Source: Staphylococcus pseudoxylosus (GTDB taxonomy: Bacteria > Bacillota > Bacilli > Staphylococcales > Staphylococcaceae). Taken from it: a stretch of 64,000 nt of DNA. The DNA is taken from the NCBI RefSeq assembly GCF_003697915.1, contig NZ_RCVN01000003.1, forward strand, positions 62,001 to 126,000. Reading direction: 5' to 3'. The translations under genes and the position numbers were made by a program. The notes below the pieces were generated by a model that had not been told where the DNA came from, ran no database searches, and was given only the letters and a program-made list of their open reading frames with translations. Positions 1 through 8,940 of the stretch are shown piece after piece (positions within the stretch are counted from its first letter, which is position 1; each line of letters opens with the position of its first letter).

Positions 1-571
1 TAATAAAATCAAAAACATGAAGCATCGCCCTTTGATTATTTTCGCTACTGCACACGATACTTTTGCGGTAAAAGCGTTTGAATTAAATGCCATTGATTAT
101 ATTTTGAAACCATTTGAACAACAACGAATCGCACAAGCTATCCATAAAGTTGAACAAGTGCTTCACTCAAATATCGAACAACAAAATTTTATAAATAATG
201 ATAATAATCCTAATGATACACACAACAAAATTGAGAATACGCCAAACGTACTCCCTATTGAAGTTAATGAGCGGATTCATATTATTAATTTAGATGATAT
301 TATCGCAATTTCTGTCAATAACGGGGTCACAACGATAAATACGACACTCAATGAATTTGAGACTTCTGAACCGCTCAACCATTACGAAAAAAAATTAGAC
401 ACTACCCAATTTATGAGAATTCATCGTGCCACTTTAATTAACAAGACACATATTCAAACAATTGAACATTGGTTCAACTATACTTATCAATTAACCATGA
501 CTAATCAATTAAAATTCCAAGTGAGCCGCTCTTATATGAAACCATTCAAACAAGATATGGGGTTATCTTGA
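1..571 (+). CDS. lytR: LytTR-family response regulator LytR, 5'-truncated by the window edge
   Basis: Response regulator of the LytSR two-component system, which senses membrane potential changes and activates lrgAB. The reading frame is already open at base 2, and its first residues ([19 protein letters not shown]) align with the middle of staphylococcal LytR, so the phospho-acceptor half lies outside the window. What remains is the end of the receiver domain, with the conserved Thr of FATAHD and Lys of YILKPF, then an Asn-rich linker, then a LytTR DNA-binding domain over roughly the last 105 residues ([12 protein letters not shown]... RIHRATLIN... SRSYMKPF). The ATG at 17 is internal, not a start. 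lrgAB follows 121 bp downstream in the same orientation, the usual staphylococcal order. Confidence 0.93.
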   Translation, partial: NKIKNMKHRPLIIFATAHDTFAVKAFELNAIDYILKPFEQQRIAQAIHKVEQVLHSNIEQQNFINNDNNPNDTHNKIENTPNVLPIEVNERIHIINLDDIIAISVNNGVTTINTTLNEFETSEPLNHYEKKLDTTQFMRIHRATLINKTHIQTIEHWFNYTYQLTMTNQLKFQVSRSYMKPFKQDMGLS

Positions 572-692
572 TTTTCAAGTTCTAATTTATGCATTTCAGA
601 GACAACGTCTAGTAAGTCGCTTGCCAATTCAACTAAAGTAATCGCTTTCATTTTATAATTAACCCAAGATTAATACGGGAGGAACTTTAATT

Positions 693-1136
693 ATGGAAGC
701 AAACAAACAGCAACATGCAGCACAAACGCAGCATTCAAAAACATATAATTTTTTCCATCAAGCACTTGTGATTGCTATTATCATGCTTATTTCAAATATT
801 ATCGAAAGTTTCATGCCAATTCCTATGCCCGCTTCAGTTATAGGTCTTGTGTTACTATTTATAGCACTATGTACAGGTATTATTAAACTTGGTCAAGTCG
901 AGAAAGTCGGCACAACGTTAACGAACAATATTGGTTTTCTATTTGTACCAGCAGGTGTATCAGTTATTAATTCACTAGGCATTTTAAGTACGAGCCCTAT
1001 CCTAATTGTTTTATTAATCATTATTTCAACACTCTTATTGTTATTATGTACAGGATTCTTTGCTCAAATGCTTATAACTAAATCCTTTATTCCAAGAAAA
1101 AGACCACAAAAACAACTTGCGGAGGATAAATTATGA
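693..1136 (+). CDS. lrgA: antiholin-like protein LrgA
   Basis: Small holin-like membrane protein that with LrgB restrains murein hydrolase activity and autolysis; family members also act in pyruvate uptake. The 147 residues have a polar N-terminus rich in Gln/His followed by about four hydrophobic segments, including the characteristic [14 protein letters not shown] stretch near residue 50, and end in a basic tail (IPRKRPQK). Length is normal for the family. A good Shine-Dalgarno sequence (GGGAGGAA, 677-684) precedes the ATG. The stop codon overlaps the lrgB start by 4 bp, indicating translational coupling. Its position behind lytR implies LytSR control; no LytR site was assigned by eye. Confidence 0.95.
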   Translation: MEANKQQHAAQTQHSKTYNFFHQALVIAIIMLISNIIESFMPIPMPASVIGLVLLFIALCTGIIKLGQVEKVGTTLTNNIGFLFVPAGVSVINSLGILSTSPILIVLLIIISTLLLLLCTGFFAQMLITKSFIPRKRPQKQLAEDKL

Positions 1137-1834
1137 TTGAACATTTAGCCATCAATACGCCCTATTTCGGCATCTTACTTTCATTGATACCATTTATTAT
1201 AGCCACATTTTTATTTAAAAAAACTAATGGCTTTTTCTTATTCACACCACTATTTGTAAGTATGGTCGTAGGTATAGCGTTTCTAAAATTAACTGGTATA
1301 GATTATGCAAATTATAAAATTGGCGGAGACATCATTAATTTCTTCCTGGAACCGGCAACTATATGTTTCGCTATTCCTTTATATAAAAAACGTGATGTTT
1401 TAAAAAAATACTGGAAACAAGTACTAGGCGGTATTACTTTAGGTACCACTGCAGCACTCATTTGCATTTACTTAATAGCTGAAGCATTCCAATTTTCTAA
1501 TGGCATTATTGCATCTATGTTACCTCAAGGTGCGACAACTGCTATTGCACTACCTGTTTCAGCGGACATCGGTGGCATTAAAGAACTAACTTCATTAGCT
1601 GTTATATTAAATGGCGTAATTATTTACGCACTCGGTACAAAGTTAATCAAACTATTTAATATTACCAATCCTATCGCTCGTGGCCTTGCACTTGGCACAA
1701 GTGGACATTCCTTAGGCGTCTCTTCAGCACAAGAATTTGGTGAAACAGAAGCTTCAATGGCATCTATTTCATTAGTTATTGTCGGTGTAATTGTTGTAGT
1801 TGTTGCTCCAATTCTTGCAGCAATATTACTTTAA
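1133..1834 (+). CDS. lrgB: antiholin-like protein LrgB
   Basis: Partner of LrgA, a polytopic inner-membrane protein of the LrgB/CidB family (233 aa, full length). Hydrophobic segments run throughout. Family signature stretches are visible at [22 protein letters not shown] (about residues 64-85), [15 protein letters not shown] (about 132-146) and [17 protein letters not shown] (about 188-205). The ATG overlaps the lrgA TGA in an ATGA arrangement. The transcript most likely ends at the hairpin starting at 1854. Confidence 0.95.
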   Translation: MIEHLAINTPYFGILLSLIPFIIATFLFKKTNGFFLFTPLFVSMVVGIAFLKLTGIDYANYKIGGDIINFFLEPATICFAIPLYKKRDVLKKYWKQVLGGITLGTTAALICIYLIAEAFQFSNGIIASMLPQGATTAIALPVSADIGGIKELTSLAVILNGVIIYALGTKLIKLFNITNPIARGLALGTSGHSLGVSSAQEFGETEASMASISLVIVGVIVVVVAPILAAILL

Positions 1835-1853
1835 ATAATAGTAATTATATTAT

Positions 1854-1910
1854 AATGAGAAAGAGAGAAATCAATAATCTAAAAGTTGATTTTTCTTTTT
1901 CTCATTTTCA
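1854..1910 (+). terminator. terminator after lrgAB
   Basis: Long A/T-rich inverted repeat: AATGAGAAAGAGAGAAATCAA pairs with a complementary arm ending CTCATT at about 1906, and T-rich DNA follows. It lies 20 bp after the lrgB stop. Confidence 0.75.
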
Positions 1911-2018
1911 TTTCCATAAGCACAATGATTTAAAATTTTGGAAAGATACACTCAAGTTATATAAAATATAACAATTTTATAAGTTATCAGAAAATTAAAA
2001 TTACTTATGATTATATCC

Positions 2019-2047
2019 TTGTATTGTGATAGGAATTGTTGTATTAT
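2019..2047 (+). promoter_or_regulatory. SigA-type promoter for the DUF4242 gene
   Basis: TTGTAT (2019-2024) and TATTAT (2042-2047) are separated by exactly 17 bp and lie 33 bp upstream of the ATG at 2080. An RBS (GGAGG) follows just before the start. Assigned by pattern only. Confidence 0.5.
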
Positions 2048-2079
2048 GCATGTATTATTAACTTTGGAGGTTTAAATTT

Positions 2080-2592
2080 ATGACATTATTTTTACTAGAA
2101 GCAAATGATTTAGCTTTTGCCTCAAATAAATCTGACTTAGAAAAGAAAGCTGCAGACTTAACTACAGGCTCTGTACCGACGCTTATCGAAGTACAAGCAA
2201 CTGAAGATTTAACACATGGTTATTTTATCGTCGAAGCAAATAATGAAACGGAAGCAAAACAATTTTTAGAGGATGCTTCAATTAATATAAATTTAGTAAA
2301 AGAAGTTCGTTTAGTAGGTAAAGAACTAGATGAAGTTAAAGCCGGAGATCCAAAAATTGATTATCTAGTAACATGGAATATTCCTGAAGGTATTACCATG
2401 GATCAATATTTAGCTCGTAAAAAGAAAAATTCAGTTCATTACGAAGAAGTACCTGAAGTTCAATTCCAACGTACTTATGTATGTGAAGACATGACTAAAT
2501 GTATTTGCTTATATGATGCACCAGATGAAGATGCAGTACGTCGTGCACGTAAAGCCGTAGATACACCTATCGATGACATTGAAAAAATTTAA
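2080..2592 (+). CDS. DUF4242 domain protein (SCO4226 nickel-binding-like family)
   Basis: Soluble 170-aa protein without signal peptide or membrane segment. The C-terminal half (KIDYLVTWNIPEGITMDQYLARKKKN ... FQRTYVCEDMTKCICLYDAPDEDAVRRARKAVDTPIDDIEKI) matches the DUF4242 fold, a small ferredoxin-like domain whose structurally known member SCO4226 binds nickel. The N-terminal half (residues 1-85) looks like a degenerate second copy (LTHGYFIVEANNETEAKQFLEDA). Codon use resembles highly expressed genes. It has its own promoter and a hairpin directly after the stop, so it is monocistronic. Function is unknown and metal binding is only an inference from the family. Confidence 0.75.
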   Translation: MTLFLLEANDLAFASNKSDLEKKAADLTTGSVPTLIEVQATEDLTHGYFIVEANNETEAKQFLEDASININLVKEVRLVGKELDEVKAGDPKIDYLVTWNIPEGITMDQYLARKKKNSVHYEEVPEVQFQRTYVCEDMTKCICLYDAPDEDAVRRARKAVDTPIDDIEKI

Positions 2593-2630
2593 AGAACTAC
2601 TTTCTCAATGATATTGAGATTAGTAGTTCT
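2593..2630 (+). terminator. hairpin at the stop codon of the DUF4242 gene
   Basis: AGAACTAC...GTAGTTCT outer arms enclose TCTCAAT-gat-ATTGAGA. The stem starts right after the TAA. The U-tract is poor, so termination strength is uncertain. Confidence 0.6.
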
Positions 2631-2751
2631 AATAATTGAAGTAAAAAATCATAACTAATCACTTCACGAGTATGGGACATATATAACCCCTTTTACTTGT
2701 GAGCATTTAATATATCATGCACATTAAATGACTAATGTATAGTCATACTTG

Positions 2752-2806
2752 TGGGGGCGGGAATTTGAAATTCAACTATAATTTGGATTTCAATCCCGCT
2801 CCTTTA
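2752..2806. repeat. staphylococcal intergenic inverted repeat
   Basis: A GC-richer palindromic unit with a GGGCGGGAATTTGAAATT arm and a complementary arm ending GGATTTCAATCCCGCTCC. Elements of this GGGCGGGA/GGCTGGGAC type recur between staphylococcal genes and often behave as terminators. It precedes the ABC transporter operon. Confidence 0.5.
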
Positions 2807-2856
2807 TTATCAATTTAATCCCTACTAAAACGATACGAATAATTGAGGTGAAATAC

Positions 2857-3597
2857 GTGATTCATATTGACCATATTCAACATCAATTTGGCGATAACCA
2901 AGTTATCAATGATTTTGAACTCAATATAAATAAAGGAGATATCGTTACTTTTATAGGTAAAAGCGGATGCGGTAAATCTACGCTATTAAATGTAATAGGT
3001 GGTTTTTTAACACCTACATCAGGCACAGTAAATATCGATGGTGAAATTAAACAAACACCTTCACCAGATTGTTTAATGATATTCCAGCACCACAATTTAT
3101 TACCTTGGAAAAATATTAATGACAATATAAGAATTGGTTTATCACGACAACTAAGTGACAATGAAATTAACAAACATTTAAAAAGTGTTGATTTAAATAA
3201 TAAAGGCACCTTATTCCCTGAAGAACTATCTGGTGGTATGAAACAGCGTGTAGCACTGTGTAGAGCACAAGTCCACCAACCAAATGTGATATTGATGGAT
3301 GAACCATTAGGCGCATTAGACGCCTTTACTCGTTACAAATTACAAGACCAACTAGTTCAATTAAAAGAACAAACTGATGCTACGATTATTTTAGTAACAC
3401 ATGATATTGATGAAGCTATTTACCTTTCTGACAATATCATATTGCTTGGTGAAGGGTGTGAAATCATTAGTCAATACAACATTAAACAATCACACCCACG
3501 TAACCGCAATGATAGTCATTTATTAAATATTAGAAATGCAATTATGGAAAAATTTGCTTTAAATCACCATATGGCAGCACCGGAATACTATTTATAA
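2857..3597 (+). CDS. ABC transporter ATP-binding protein, sulfonate/nitrate/taurine type
   Basis: Cytoplasmic ATPase of an SsuB/TauB/NrtD-type importer, 246 aa. Walker A GKSGCGKST lies at about residues 34-42, the Q-loop in IFQHHNLLPW, the signature at LSGGMKQRVALCRAQ, Walker B at VILMDEPLGALD, and the switch His in VTHDIDEA. A GTG at 2848 sits inside the RBS (TTGAGGTG, 2843-2850), so the GTG at 2857, six bases after it, is the better start. The genes for the binding lipoprotein, permease and a flavoprotein follow with 6-14 bp gaps, forming one operon. The substrate cannot be read from the ATPase; organosulfur compounds are the family's usual cargo. Confidence 0.88.
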   Translation: MIHIDHIQHQFGDNQVINDFELNINKGDIVTFIGKSGCGKSTLLNVIGGFLTPTSGTVNIDGEIKQTPSPDCLMIFQHHNLLPWKNINDNIRIGLSRQLSDNEINKHLKSVDLNNKGTLFPEELSGGMKQRVALCRAQVHQPNVILMDEPLGALDAFTRYKLQDQLVQLKEQTDATIILVTHDIDEAIYLSDNIILLGEGCEIISQYNIKQSHPRNRNDSHLLNIRNAIMEKFALNHHMAAPEYYL

Positions 3598-3610
3598 GGA
3601 GTGTTAGACA

Positions 3611-4570
3611 TTGAAAAAGTTATTTGTTCTTTCAGTAATGTTCCTTTTAATAGTTTCTGGGTGTACAAATGATAACCAGCAAACAGCTCATAACAATAAT
3701 CAAAATAAAAAGACTATAAAAATCGGTTACCTCCCTATTACACATTCAGCTAATTTAATGATGACTGAACAAGTTAGACAACAAGCAAAAGAATCGGGAT
3801 ATAATTTAAAACTTGTACGTTTTAATAATTGGCCAGATCTTATGGATGCATTAAATAGTGGAAAAATAGACGGTGCTTCAACACTCATTGAACTCGCGAT
3901 GAAATCTAAGCAAAAAGGTTCCAATATAAAAGCTGTCGCACTTGGACACCATGAAGGTAATGTAGTTATGGGACAACAAGGGAAGAAAGTTTCTGATTTC
4001 CATAAACATGAAAATTATAGTTTTGCTATTCCTCATCGGTATTCTACGCATTATTTACTATTAGAAGAAATTCGTAAACAACTGGGTCTTAATGCAAAAG
4101 ACTTCAGTTACCATGAAATGGCACCTGCTGAAATGCCCGCAGCTTTAAATGAAGGACGAATTTCAGGTTACTCAGTTGCAGAGCCTTTTGGCGCACTGGG
4201 TGAAAAGTTAGGAAAAGGAGAAACAATTCAGCATGGAAGCGACATTATACCAGATGCGTATTGTTGTGTCCTTGTATTAAGAGATGACCTAATAAACAAC
4301 CACACTGATGCTGCAAAAGCATTTATATCTGACTACAAAAAAGCTGGTTACAAAATGAATAATCAAAAACAAAGCGTGGATATTATGGATAAACATTTTA
4401 AACAAGACAGAGATGTTTTAGAACAATCTGCCAAATGGACTTCTTATGGTGATCTTACTATTGAAGAAAAAGGTTATAGCAAAATTAAGAAGTTAATTAA
4501 TGAACACAAACTGTTTAAAGCACCAGATTATAATGAATTTATAGACCCAACGTTATATAAGGAAGGATAA
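3611..4570 (+). CDS. ABC transporter substrate-binding lipoprotein (SsuA/NMT1-like)
   Basis: Extracellular solute-binding lipoprotein, 319 aa, TTG start with RBS AAGGAG. The signal peptide MKKLFVLSVMFLLIVSGC ends in a lipobox (VSGC, Cys at 18), followed by an Asn/Gln-rich linker and an NMT1/SsuA-type binding domain (KIGYLPITHSANLMM..., LMDALNSGKIDGASTLIELAMK, AGYKMN). The family binds alkanesulfonates, taurine, nitrate or pyrimidine precursors. The downstream flavoprotein favours a sulfonate or sulfone, but this is inference. It lies 13 bp after the ATPase and 6 bp before the permease. Confidence 0.85.
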   Translation: MKKLFVLSVMFLLIVSGCTNDNQQTAHNNNQNKKTIKIGYLPITHSANLMMTEQVRQQAKESGYNLKLVRFNNWPDLMDALNSGKIDGASTLIELAMKSKQKGSNIKAVALGHHEGNVVMGQQGKKVSDFHKHENYSFAIPHRYSTHYLLLEEIRKQLGLNAKDFSYHEMAPAEMPAALNEGRISGYSVAEPFGALGEKLGKGETIQHGSDIIPDAYCCVLVLRDDLINNHTDAAKAFISDYKKAGYKMNNQKQSVDIMDKHFKQDRDVLEQSAKWTSYGDLTIEEKGYSKIKKLINEHKLFKAPDYNEFIDPTLYKEG

Positions 4571-4576
4571 AGTGAA

Positions 4577-5338
4577 ATGACAACTACATTAATCAAAAAA
4601 TTCACATTGCCCCTATTCACTTTCATCATTTTTCTATTTTTATGGCAATGTGTCATTTGGATAGGTAATTACCAACCTATTCTGTTACCAGGCCCTATTC
4701 TCGTAGCACAAAGTATATGGCAATTTATTATTTCCGGGGAAATATTCACACATTTAGGTATTAGTCTATTTCGTTTTTTTGTAGGTTTTGGAACTGCAAT
4801 TTTAATAGGCGTACCAGTTGGGTTCTTATTAGGTCGTAGTAACACACTTTTTCATGCTATAGAGCCTTTATTACAGTTGATTAGACCCATCTCACCTATT
4901 GCTTGGTCACCATTCGTAGTTTTATGGTTTGGTATTGGCAGTCTACCAGCAATGGCGATTATATTCATTGCTGCTTTCTTCCCTATTGTCTTTAATACTA
5001 TTAAAGGCATAAGAAATGTTGAACCGCAATATTTGAAAATTGCAGCGAATTTAAACCTCAAAGGATGGTCATTATATAGAAATATATTATTTCCAGGCGC
5101 CTTCAAGCATATTATGGGTGGTATTCATATGGCGGTTGGTACAAGTTGGATTTTCTTAGTTTCAGGCGAAATGATTGGTGCTCAATCTGGATTAGGCTTC
5201 CTAATTGTGGATGCGCGTAACATGTTAAATCTAGAAGATGTCTTATCTGCAATCTTCTTTATTGGCTTATTCGGATTCTTAATTGATCGACTCATTAGTT
5301 ACTTAGAAACAATCATTTTAAAAAGATTTGGAGAATAA
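4577..5338 (+). CDS. ABC transporter permease, SsuC/TauC type
   Basis: Membrane permease, 253 aa, with about six transmembrane segments and the binding-protein-dependent transport domain. The EAA-like loop is recognisable at LKIAANLNLKGWSLYRNILFPGAFKHIMGGIHMAVGTSWIFLVSGEMIG, and the RPISPIAWSPFVVLWFGIG stretch is typical of SsuC/NrtB permeases. It completes the importer formed by the two upstream genes. Confidence 0.87.
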   Translation: MTTTLIKKFTLPLFTFIIFLFLWQCVIWIGNYQPILLPGPILVAQSIWQFIISGEIFTHLGISLFRFFVGFGTAILIGVPVGFLLGRSNTLFHAIEPLLQLIRPISPIAWSPFVVLWFGIGSLPAMAIIFIAAFFPIVFNTIKGIRNVEPQYLKIAANLNLKGWSLYRNILFPGAFKHIMGGIHMAVGTSWIFLVSGEMIGAQSGLGFLIVDARNMLNLEDVLSAIFFIGLFGFLIDRLISYLETIILKRFGE

Positions 5339-5352
5339 AGGAGCGTATATAT

Positions 5353-6402
5353 ATGAGTTTACAAACACTTATTAAAAATGAATTAGAACCTTATTTAATA
5401 GAAATTGACGAAGGTTCATACTACCCTAGAACATTTATTCAAAATTTATTTAAAGAAGGCTATTTCAAAGAAGATGACTTAACTAACAATTTAGAAGTGA
5501 TCGAAGAAGTATCTAAATCATGCCTTACTACAGGGTTTTGTTTATGGTGTCAATTAGCATTTTCAACTTACTTGCAAAATGCTAAACAACCTCATTTTAA
5601 TCAAGATTTACAACAGGCACTACTTAGTGGAAAAGTATTAGGTGCAACAGGGTTATCTAATCCCATGAAATCATTTAATGATTTAGAATCATTTAATTTA
5701 AATCATTATTACAAAGAGAATCAATTATTCGTGAAAGGTAAATTACCTGCAGTGAGTAATATAGGGCCAGACCACTATTTTGGCGCTATATCAAAAGCTG
5801 AAAACGGTGACGAATTAGTCATGTTTATTGTACATGCAAACCAAGACGGCGTTACTTTAGAGGAAAAATCAAATTTCTTAGGCGTTAATGGCTCAGCTAC
5901 TTTTAAAATCGAACTAAACGATGTACTTATTCCAAAGAATCAAATTATCACTCATGATGCAAAATCATTTGCTGCTGATATCCGTCCTCAATTCGTTGCA
6001 CTGCAAGTACCAATAGCATTAGGTTCTATTCGTGCTTCACTTGATTTGATACATCAATTTTCAGATGCACAAAACGGTATAAATAAATACTTAGAATACG
6101 ATATTGATGATTTCGAATTACGTTTACAACAAATCAAAACAGACTTTTATCATTTAATCCAACGCAAAACTTTACAACATGATTTTGCTGAACTCATCAA
6201 CTTAAAAAAACAAGCTGGCTACTTATTATTAGAAGTGAACCAAGCTTCTATGGTGAACGGTGGATCTAGAGCTTATTCACCCAAAGCACCACAAGCACGT
6301 AAATTAAAAGAAGGTTTCTTCTTCGCTGCGTTAACACCCACTTTAAGACATATAGGTAAATTGGAAGAAGAAATCAACCCTAAGCATATTACTTCAAAGT
6401 AA
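5353..6402 (+). CDS. acyl-CoA-dehydrogenase-like flavoprotein
   Basis: A 349-aa protein of the acyl-CoA dehydrogenase superfamily, probably FAD/FMN dependent. Residues 40-200 hold the helical and beta domains (EVIEEVSKSCLTTGFCLWCQLAF, GATGLSNPMKSF, GVNGSATFKIELNDVLIPKNQII) and a helical C-terminal domain follows. It is shorter than true acyl-CoA dehydrogenases (about 380 aa), and no catalytic glutamate could be assigned confidently. Members of this superfamily next to sulfonate ABC importers include DszC/SfnB-type monooxygenases, so an oxygenase role on the imported compound is possible. RBS AAAGGAG lies at 5337-5343, and the gene is last in the operon. Confidence 0.75.
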   Translation: MSLQTLIKNELEPYLIEIDEGSYYPRTFIQNLFKEGYFKEDDLTNNLEVIEEVSKSCLTTGFCLWCQLAFSTYLQNAKQPHFNQDLQQALLSGKVLGATGLSNPMKSFNDLESFNLNHYYKENQLFVKGKLPAVSNIGPDHYFGAISKAENGDELVMFIVHANQDGVTLEEKSNFLGVNGSATFKIELNDVLIPKNQIITHDAKSFAADIRPQFVALQVPIALGSIRASLDLIHQFSDAQNGINKYLEYDIDDFELRLQQIKTDFYHLIQRKTLQHDFAELINLKKQAGYLLLEVNQASMVNGGSRAYSPKAPQARKLKEGFFFAALTPTLRHIGKLEEEINPKHITSK

Positions 6403-6443
6403 TACATTTTTTCTTTATCGTTTGTACAATCAACTCTTCAAGT

Positions 6444-6482
6444 CAAAAAACCTCAACCATTTTTATGATTGAGGTTTTTATT
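6444..6482. terminator. bidirectional terminator between the ABC operon and the esterase
   Basis: AAAAACCTCAA (6446-6456) pairs with TTGAGGTTTTT (6469-6479). U-tracts occur on both strands, so it can serve both convergent transcripts. Confidence 0.85.
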
Positions 6483-6511
6483 TATGCTAAATCATTGTTT
6501 TAATTTGCTAT

Positions 6512-7270
6512 TTATCCTACGAACCATTCAATTGCACGTTTTACAGCCTTGTCCCAATAAGCATAATCGTGCTCACCAGGTCCATCTTCAAATTGGTAAG
6601 ATACATTTTGTGCATCCAAATATGCTATAAATTGTTTATTATCTTCGTAGAGTTGATCTTCTGTTCCACACATAATAAGTAACTCCGGTATTACTTTGCT
6701 TTCAGCTATTGCTTTATCTACTAAATAATACGGATCAAGTTCTGTATCCTGTGTCATTTTATCTACACCTGCAATTGCTTGGCCTGAAAAGTCATTCCAA
6801 TCAATGTCTATAAAGGTTTGGGCATTAAATACAGATGATAATGGGCTCGCCTTAGCAAAACGATGACCTTGTGTTAAGGCATATTTAATCGTTCCATATC
6901 CTCCCATAGAATGCCCTGCAATAAAGTTATCCTCTCTCTTCTGTGATAACGGTAAGATTTGATGTGCATAATCTAATACTTCTAATACATAGTCAAAGTA
7001 TTTATGACCAAATTCCATATTACTATAACCACTATGGTCAGCATTAGGCATAATCACTGCAATTTGATGGTCATTTGCATAACGCTCAATACTTGTATAG
7101 CGCATATAAGATGTTTCATCACTTGATAAGCCGTGTAACAATAACATTGTCTTTAATTGTTTGGGCTCTATCTCCGTATTAAAATAACTAACATCTTCAG
7201 GTAAAATTGCTATAAATTGATGGTTCATACCAATGGTTTTGGATTTGTAATTTATCGTTAACAACGCCAT
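6512..7270 (-). CDS. esterase D/S-formylglutathione hydrolase-like serine hydrolase (FphF-type)
   Basis: Cytosolic alpha/beta-hydrolase, 252 aa, close in sequence to S. aureus FphF (formerly annotated tributyrin esterase). Recognisable stretches are LLLHGLSSDETSYMRYTSIERYA, the nucleophile elbow GHSMGGYG (about residues 122-129) and the catalytic-His region EDGPGEHDYAYWD near the C-terminus. The acid residue is probably in LLIMCGTEDQLY. Such enzymes cleave short-chain acyl esters; the natural substrate is unknown. It begins 18 bp after opuCD and probably shares the opuC transcript, though the RBS is weak. Confidence 0.85.
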   Translation of the reverse strand: MALLTINYKSKTIGMNHQFIAILPEDVSYFNTEIEPKQLKTMLLLHGLSSDETSYMRYTSIERYANDHQIAVIMPNADHSGYSNMEFGHKYFDYVLEVLDYAHQILPLSQKREDNFIAGHSMGGYGTIKYALTQGHRFAKASPLSSVFNAQTFIDIDWNDFSGQAIAGVDKMTQDTELDPYYLVDKAIAESKVIPELLIMCGTEDQLYEDNKQFIAYLDAQNVSYQFEDGPGEHDYAYWDKAVKRAIEWFVG

Positions 7271-7288
7271 ATCATTTCACTACTTTCA

Positions 7289-7981
7289 TTACTGATTAAT
7301 ACCCTGTGGTCTATGCTTTTGTTTCTTCTGTGTTCTAGTCGTCGGGTCTAATCGTTTTTCTAATAATCTTAATACAACATCTATTAAAATTGCAATTAAT
7401 GCAATAGGTATAGCGCCAGCTAAAATAAATGTTGTGCCATCTGTAGCATTTGTTCCACGGATTACAATATCACCTAAAGTCGGTGCGCCAATAAATGATC
7501 CAACAGCGACAACTCCAATAGCTACAACAAGCGCAATTCTTAGTCCGCCTAAGATAACAGATAAAGCTAATGGTAACTCTATCATGCGTAAGACTTGATT
7601 CCGTGTCATACCCATACCTTTACCGGCATCTTTAATATTTTCATCTACACCTACGATACCTGTAAAAGTATTTTTAATAATCGGTAATAAAGCGTATAAG
7701 AATACCGTTACTACTACTGTCGTTGGCCCTAAACCCATAACTAACATCAAAATAGCAAGCATTGCTATAACAGGTACAGTTTGTATAATATTTGCAATCG
7801 TAATAATCGTCCATGATAGTTTCTTATATCTAGCTATAATAATACCTAGCGGGATACCCACAATCGCTGCAAATAACACGCCATACACAGACATAAGTAG
7901 ATGTTTAATAAATAAATCCCAAAGGTAGCCAAAGTTTACTGAATAATATTCGACTAATTGCTGTAATAAATTACCCTCCAT
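7289..7981 (-). CDS. opuCD: OpuC osmoprotectant ABC transporter, permease OpuCD
   Basis: Second permease of the OpuC system, which imports glycine betaine, carnitine, choline and related compatible solutes under osmotic stress. The 230 residues have about five or six membrane segments and the permease loop GVDENIKDAGKGMGMTRNQVLRMIELPLALSVILGGLRIA. The C-terminus is basic (RTQKKQKHRPQG). The start overlaps the opuCC stop by one base. It is paralogous to OpuCB. Confidence 0.92.
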   Translation of the reverse strand: MEGNLLQQLVEYYSVNFGYLWDLFIKHLLMSVYGVLFAAIVGIPLGIIIARYKKLSWTIITIANIIQTVPVIAMLAILMLVMGLGPTTVVVTVFLYALLPIIKNTFTGIVGVDENIKDAGKGMGMTRNQVLRMIELPLALSVILGGLRIALVVAIGVVAVGSFIGAPTLGDIVIRGTNATDGTTFILAGAIPIALIAILIDVVLRLLEKRLDPTTRTQKKQKHRPQGINQ

Positions 7982-8925
7982 TAGTTTTGATCACCCTTCT
8001 TATCATTTTCAAAATAGTTATGTTTTTTCAAGAAGTTTTCTGCAACAACTGCCGGCTCTTTGCCTTTACCATCAGCCTGATAATTAAGATTTTGCATTTC
8101 ACTAGTTGAAATCTTCTTCTCTAACTTATTAATAATCGGTTTTAATTCAGGATATTTATCTAATAATTCATTTGTTGCTACCGAACTAGCTGCATAAGGT
8201 GGGAAAAAGCGTCTATCATCTTTTAACACTTTTAAATCATATGCCGCAATTCTCCCATCTGTTGAATACCCTACGGCTACATCGAGATTTTTAGAATTTA
8301 ATGCATCATATACTAAACCAATTTGCATCGGTCTAACTGTATTAAATTTAAATCCATATTCTTTCGTAAATCCTGGATAACCATCCCCTTCACGATTTAA
8401 CCATGAACTATCGACACCTAATTTTAATTCATCACTATGTGCTTTCAAATCAGATACTGTTTCCAAATTATATTTTTTAGCTGTTTCTTTTGTAACCATA
8501 AATGCATATGTATTTGCAAAACCATATGAATTAAAGAACGTTTGATTAAATTTGTTTTGGAAACCTTCTTGGGTAGCTTTCATTGCTTTTTCTGGGTCTT
8601 TAATAGGATCTTCATTTAATGCACCTGTTAAATCTGTACCATTGTAACGCGCACCAGACATATTTGCATCACCATTTACAAGAGCGTTGTGCTGAATTGT
8701 ACTTGATCCTAAGTTATTTATTAATGTTGGTTTAATCTTTCCATCCGTATCATGTTCTATTAAAAGTCTCAACATATGAGACATAATTTGTGATTCACTC
8801 GTCGCAAGCGCTGTAATCTTGACTTCGTTGTCTGAGCTATTTCCACCTAAACCGGGTAAACTACATCCAGATAACACCGTCAGACACAGTACAAGTGCGA
8901 TACAATACTGTTTCAATCGTTTCAT
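7981..8925 (-). CDS. opuCC: OpuC osmoprotectant-binding lipoprotein OpuCC
   Basis: Membrane-anchored substrate-binding protein of OpuC, 314 aa, with a lipoprotein signal ending LSGC (Cys at 21). The OpuAC/ProX-like domain follows, with typical stretches VKITALATSESQIMSHMLRLLIEHDTDG, NNLGSSTIQHNALVNGDANMSGARYNGTDLTG and DVAVGYSTDGRIAAYDLKVLKDDRRFFPPYAA. RBS GGAGG lies just upstream. The adjacent carnitine catabolic operon makes carnitine a likely ligand. Confidence 0.93.
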   Translation of the reverse strand: MKRLKQYCIALVLCLTVLSGCSLPGLGGNSSDNEVKITALATSESQIMSHMLRLLIEHDTDGKIKPTLINNLGSSTIQHNALVNGDANMSGARYNGTDLTGALNEDPIKDPEKAMKATQEGFQNKFNQTFFNSYGFANTYAFMVTKETAKKYNLETVSDLKAHSDELKLGVDSSWLNREGDGYPGFTKEYGFKFNTVRPMQIGLVYDALNSKNLDVAVGYSTDGRIAAYDLKVLKDDRRFFPPYAASSVATNELLDKYPELKPIINKLEKKISTSEMQNLNYQADGKGKEPAVVAENFLKKHNYFENDKKGDQN

Positions 8926-8940
8926 AATGTCCTCCTTAAT

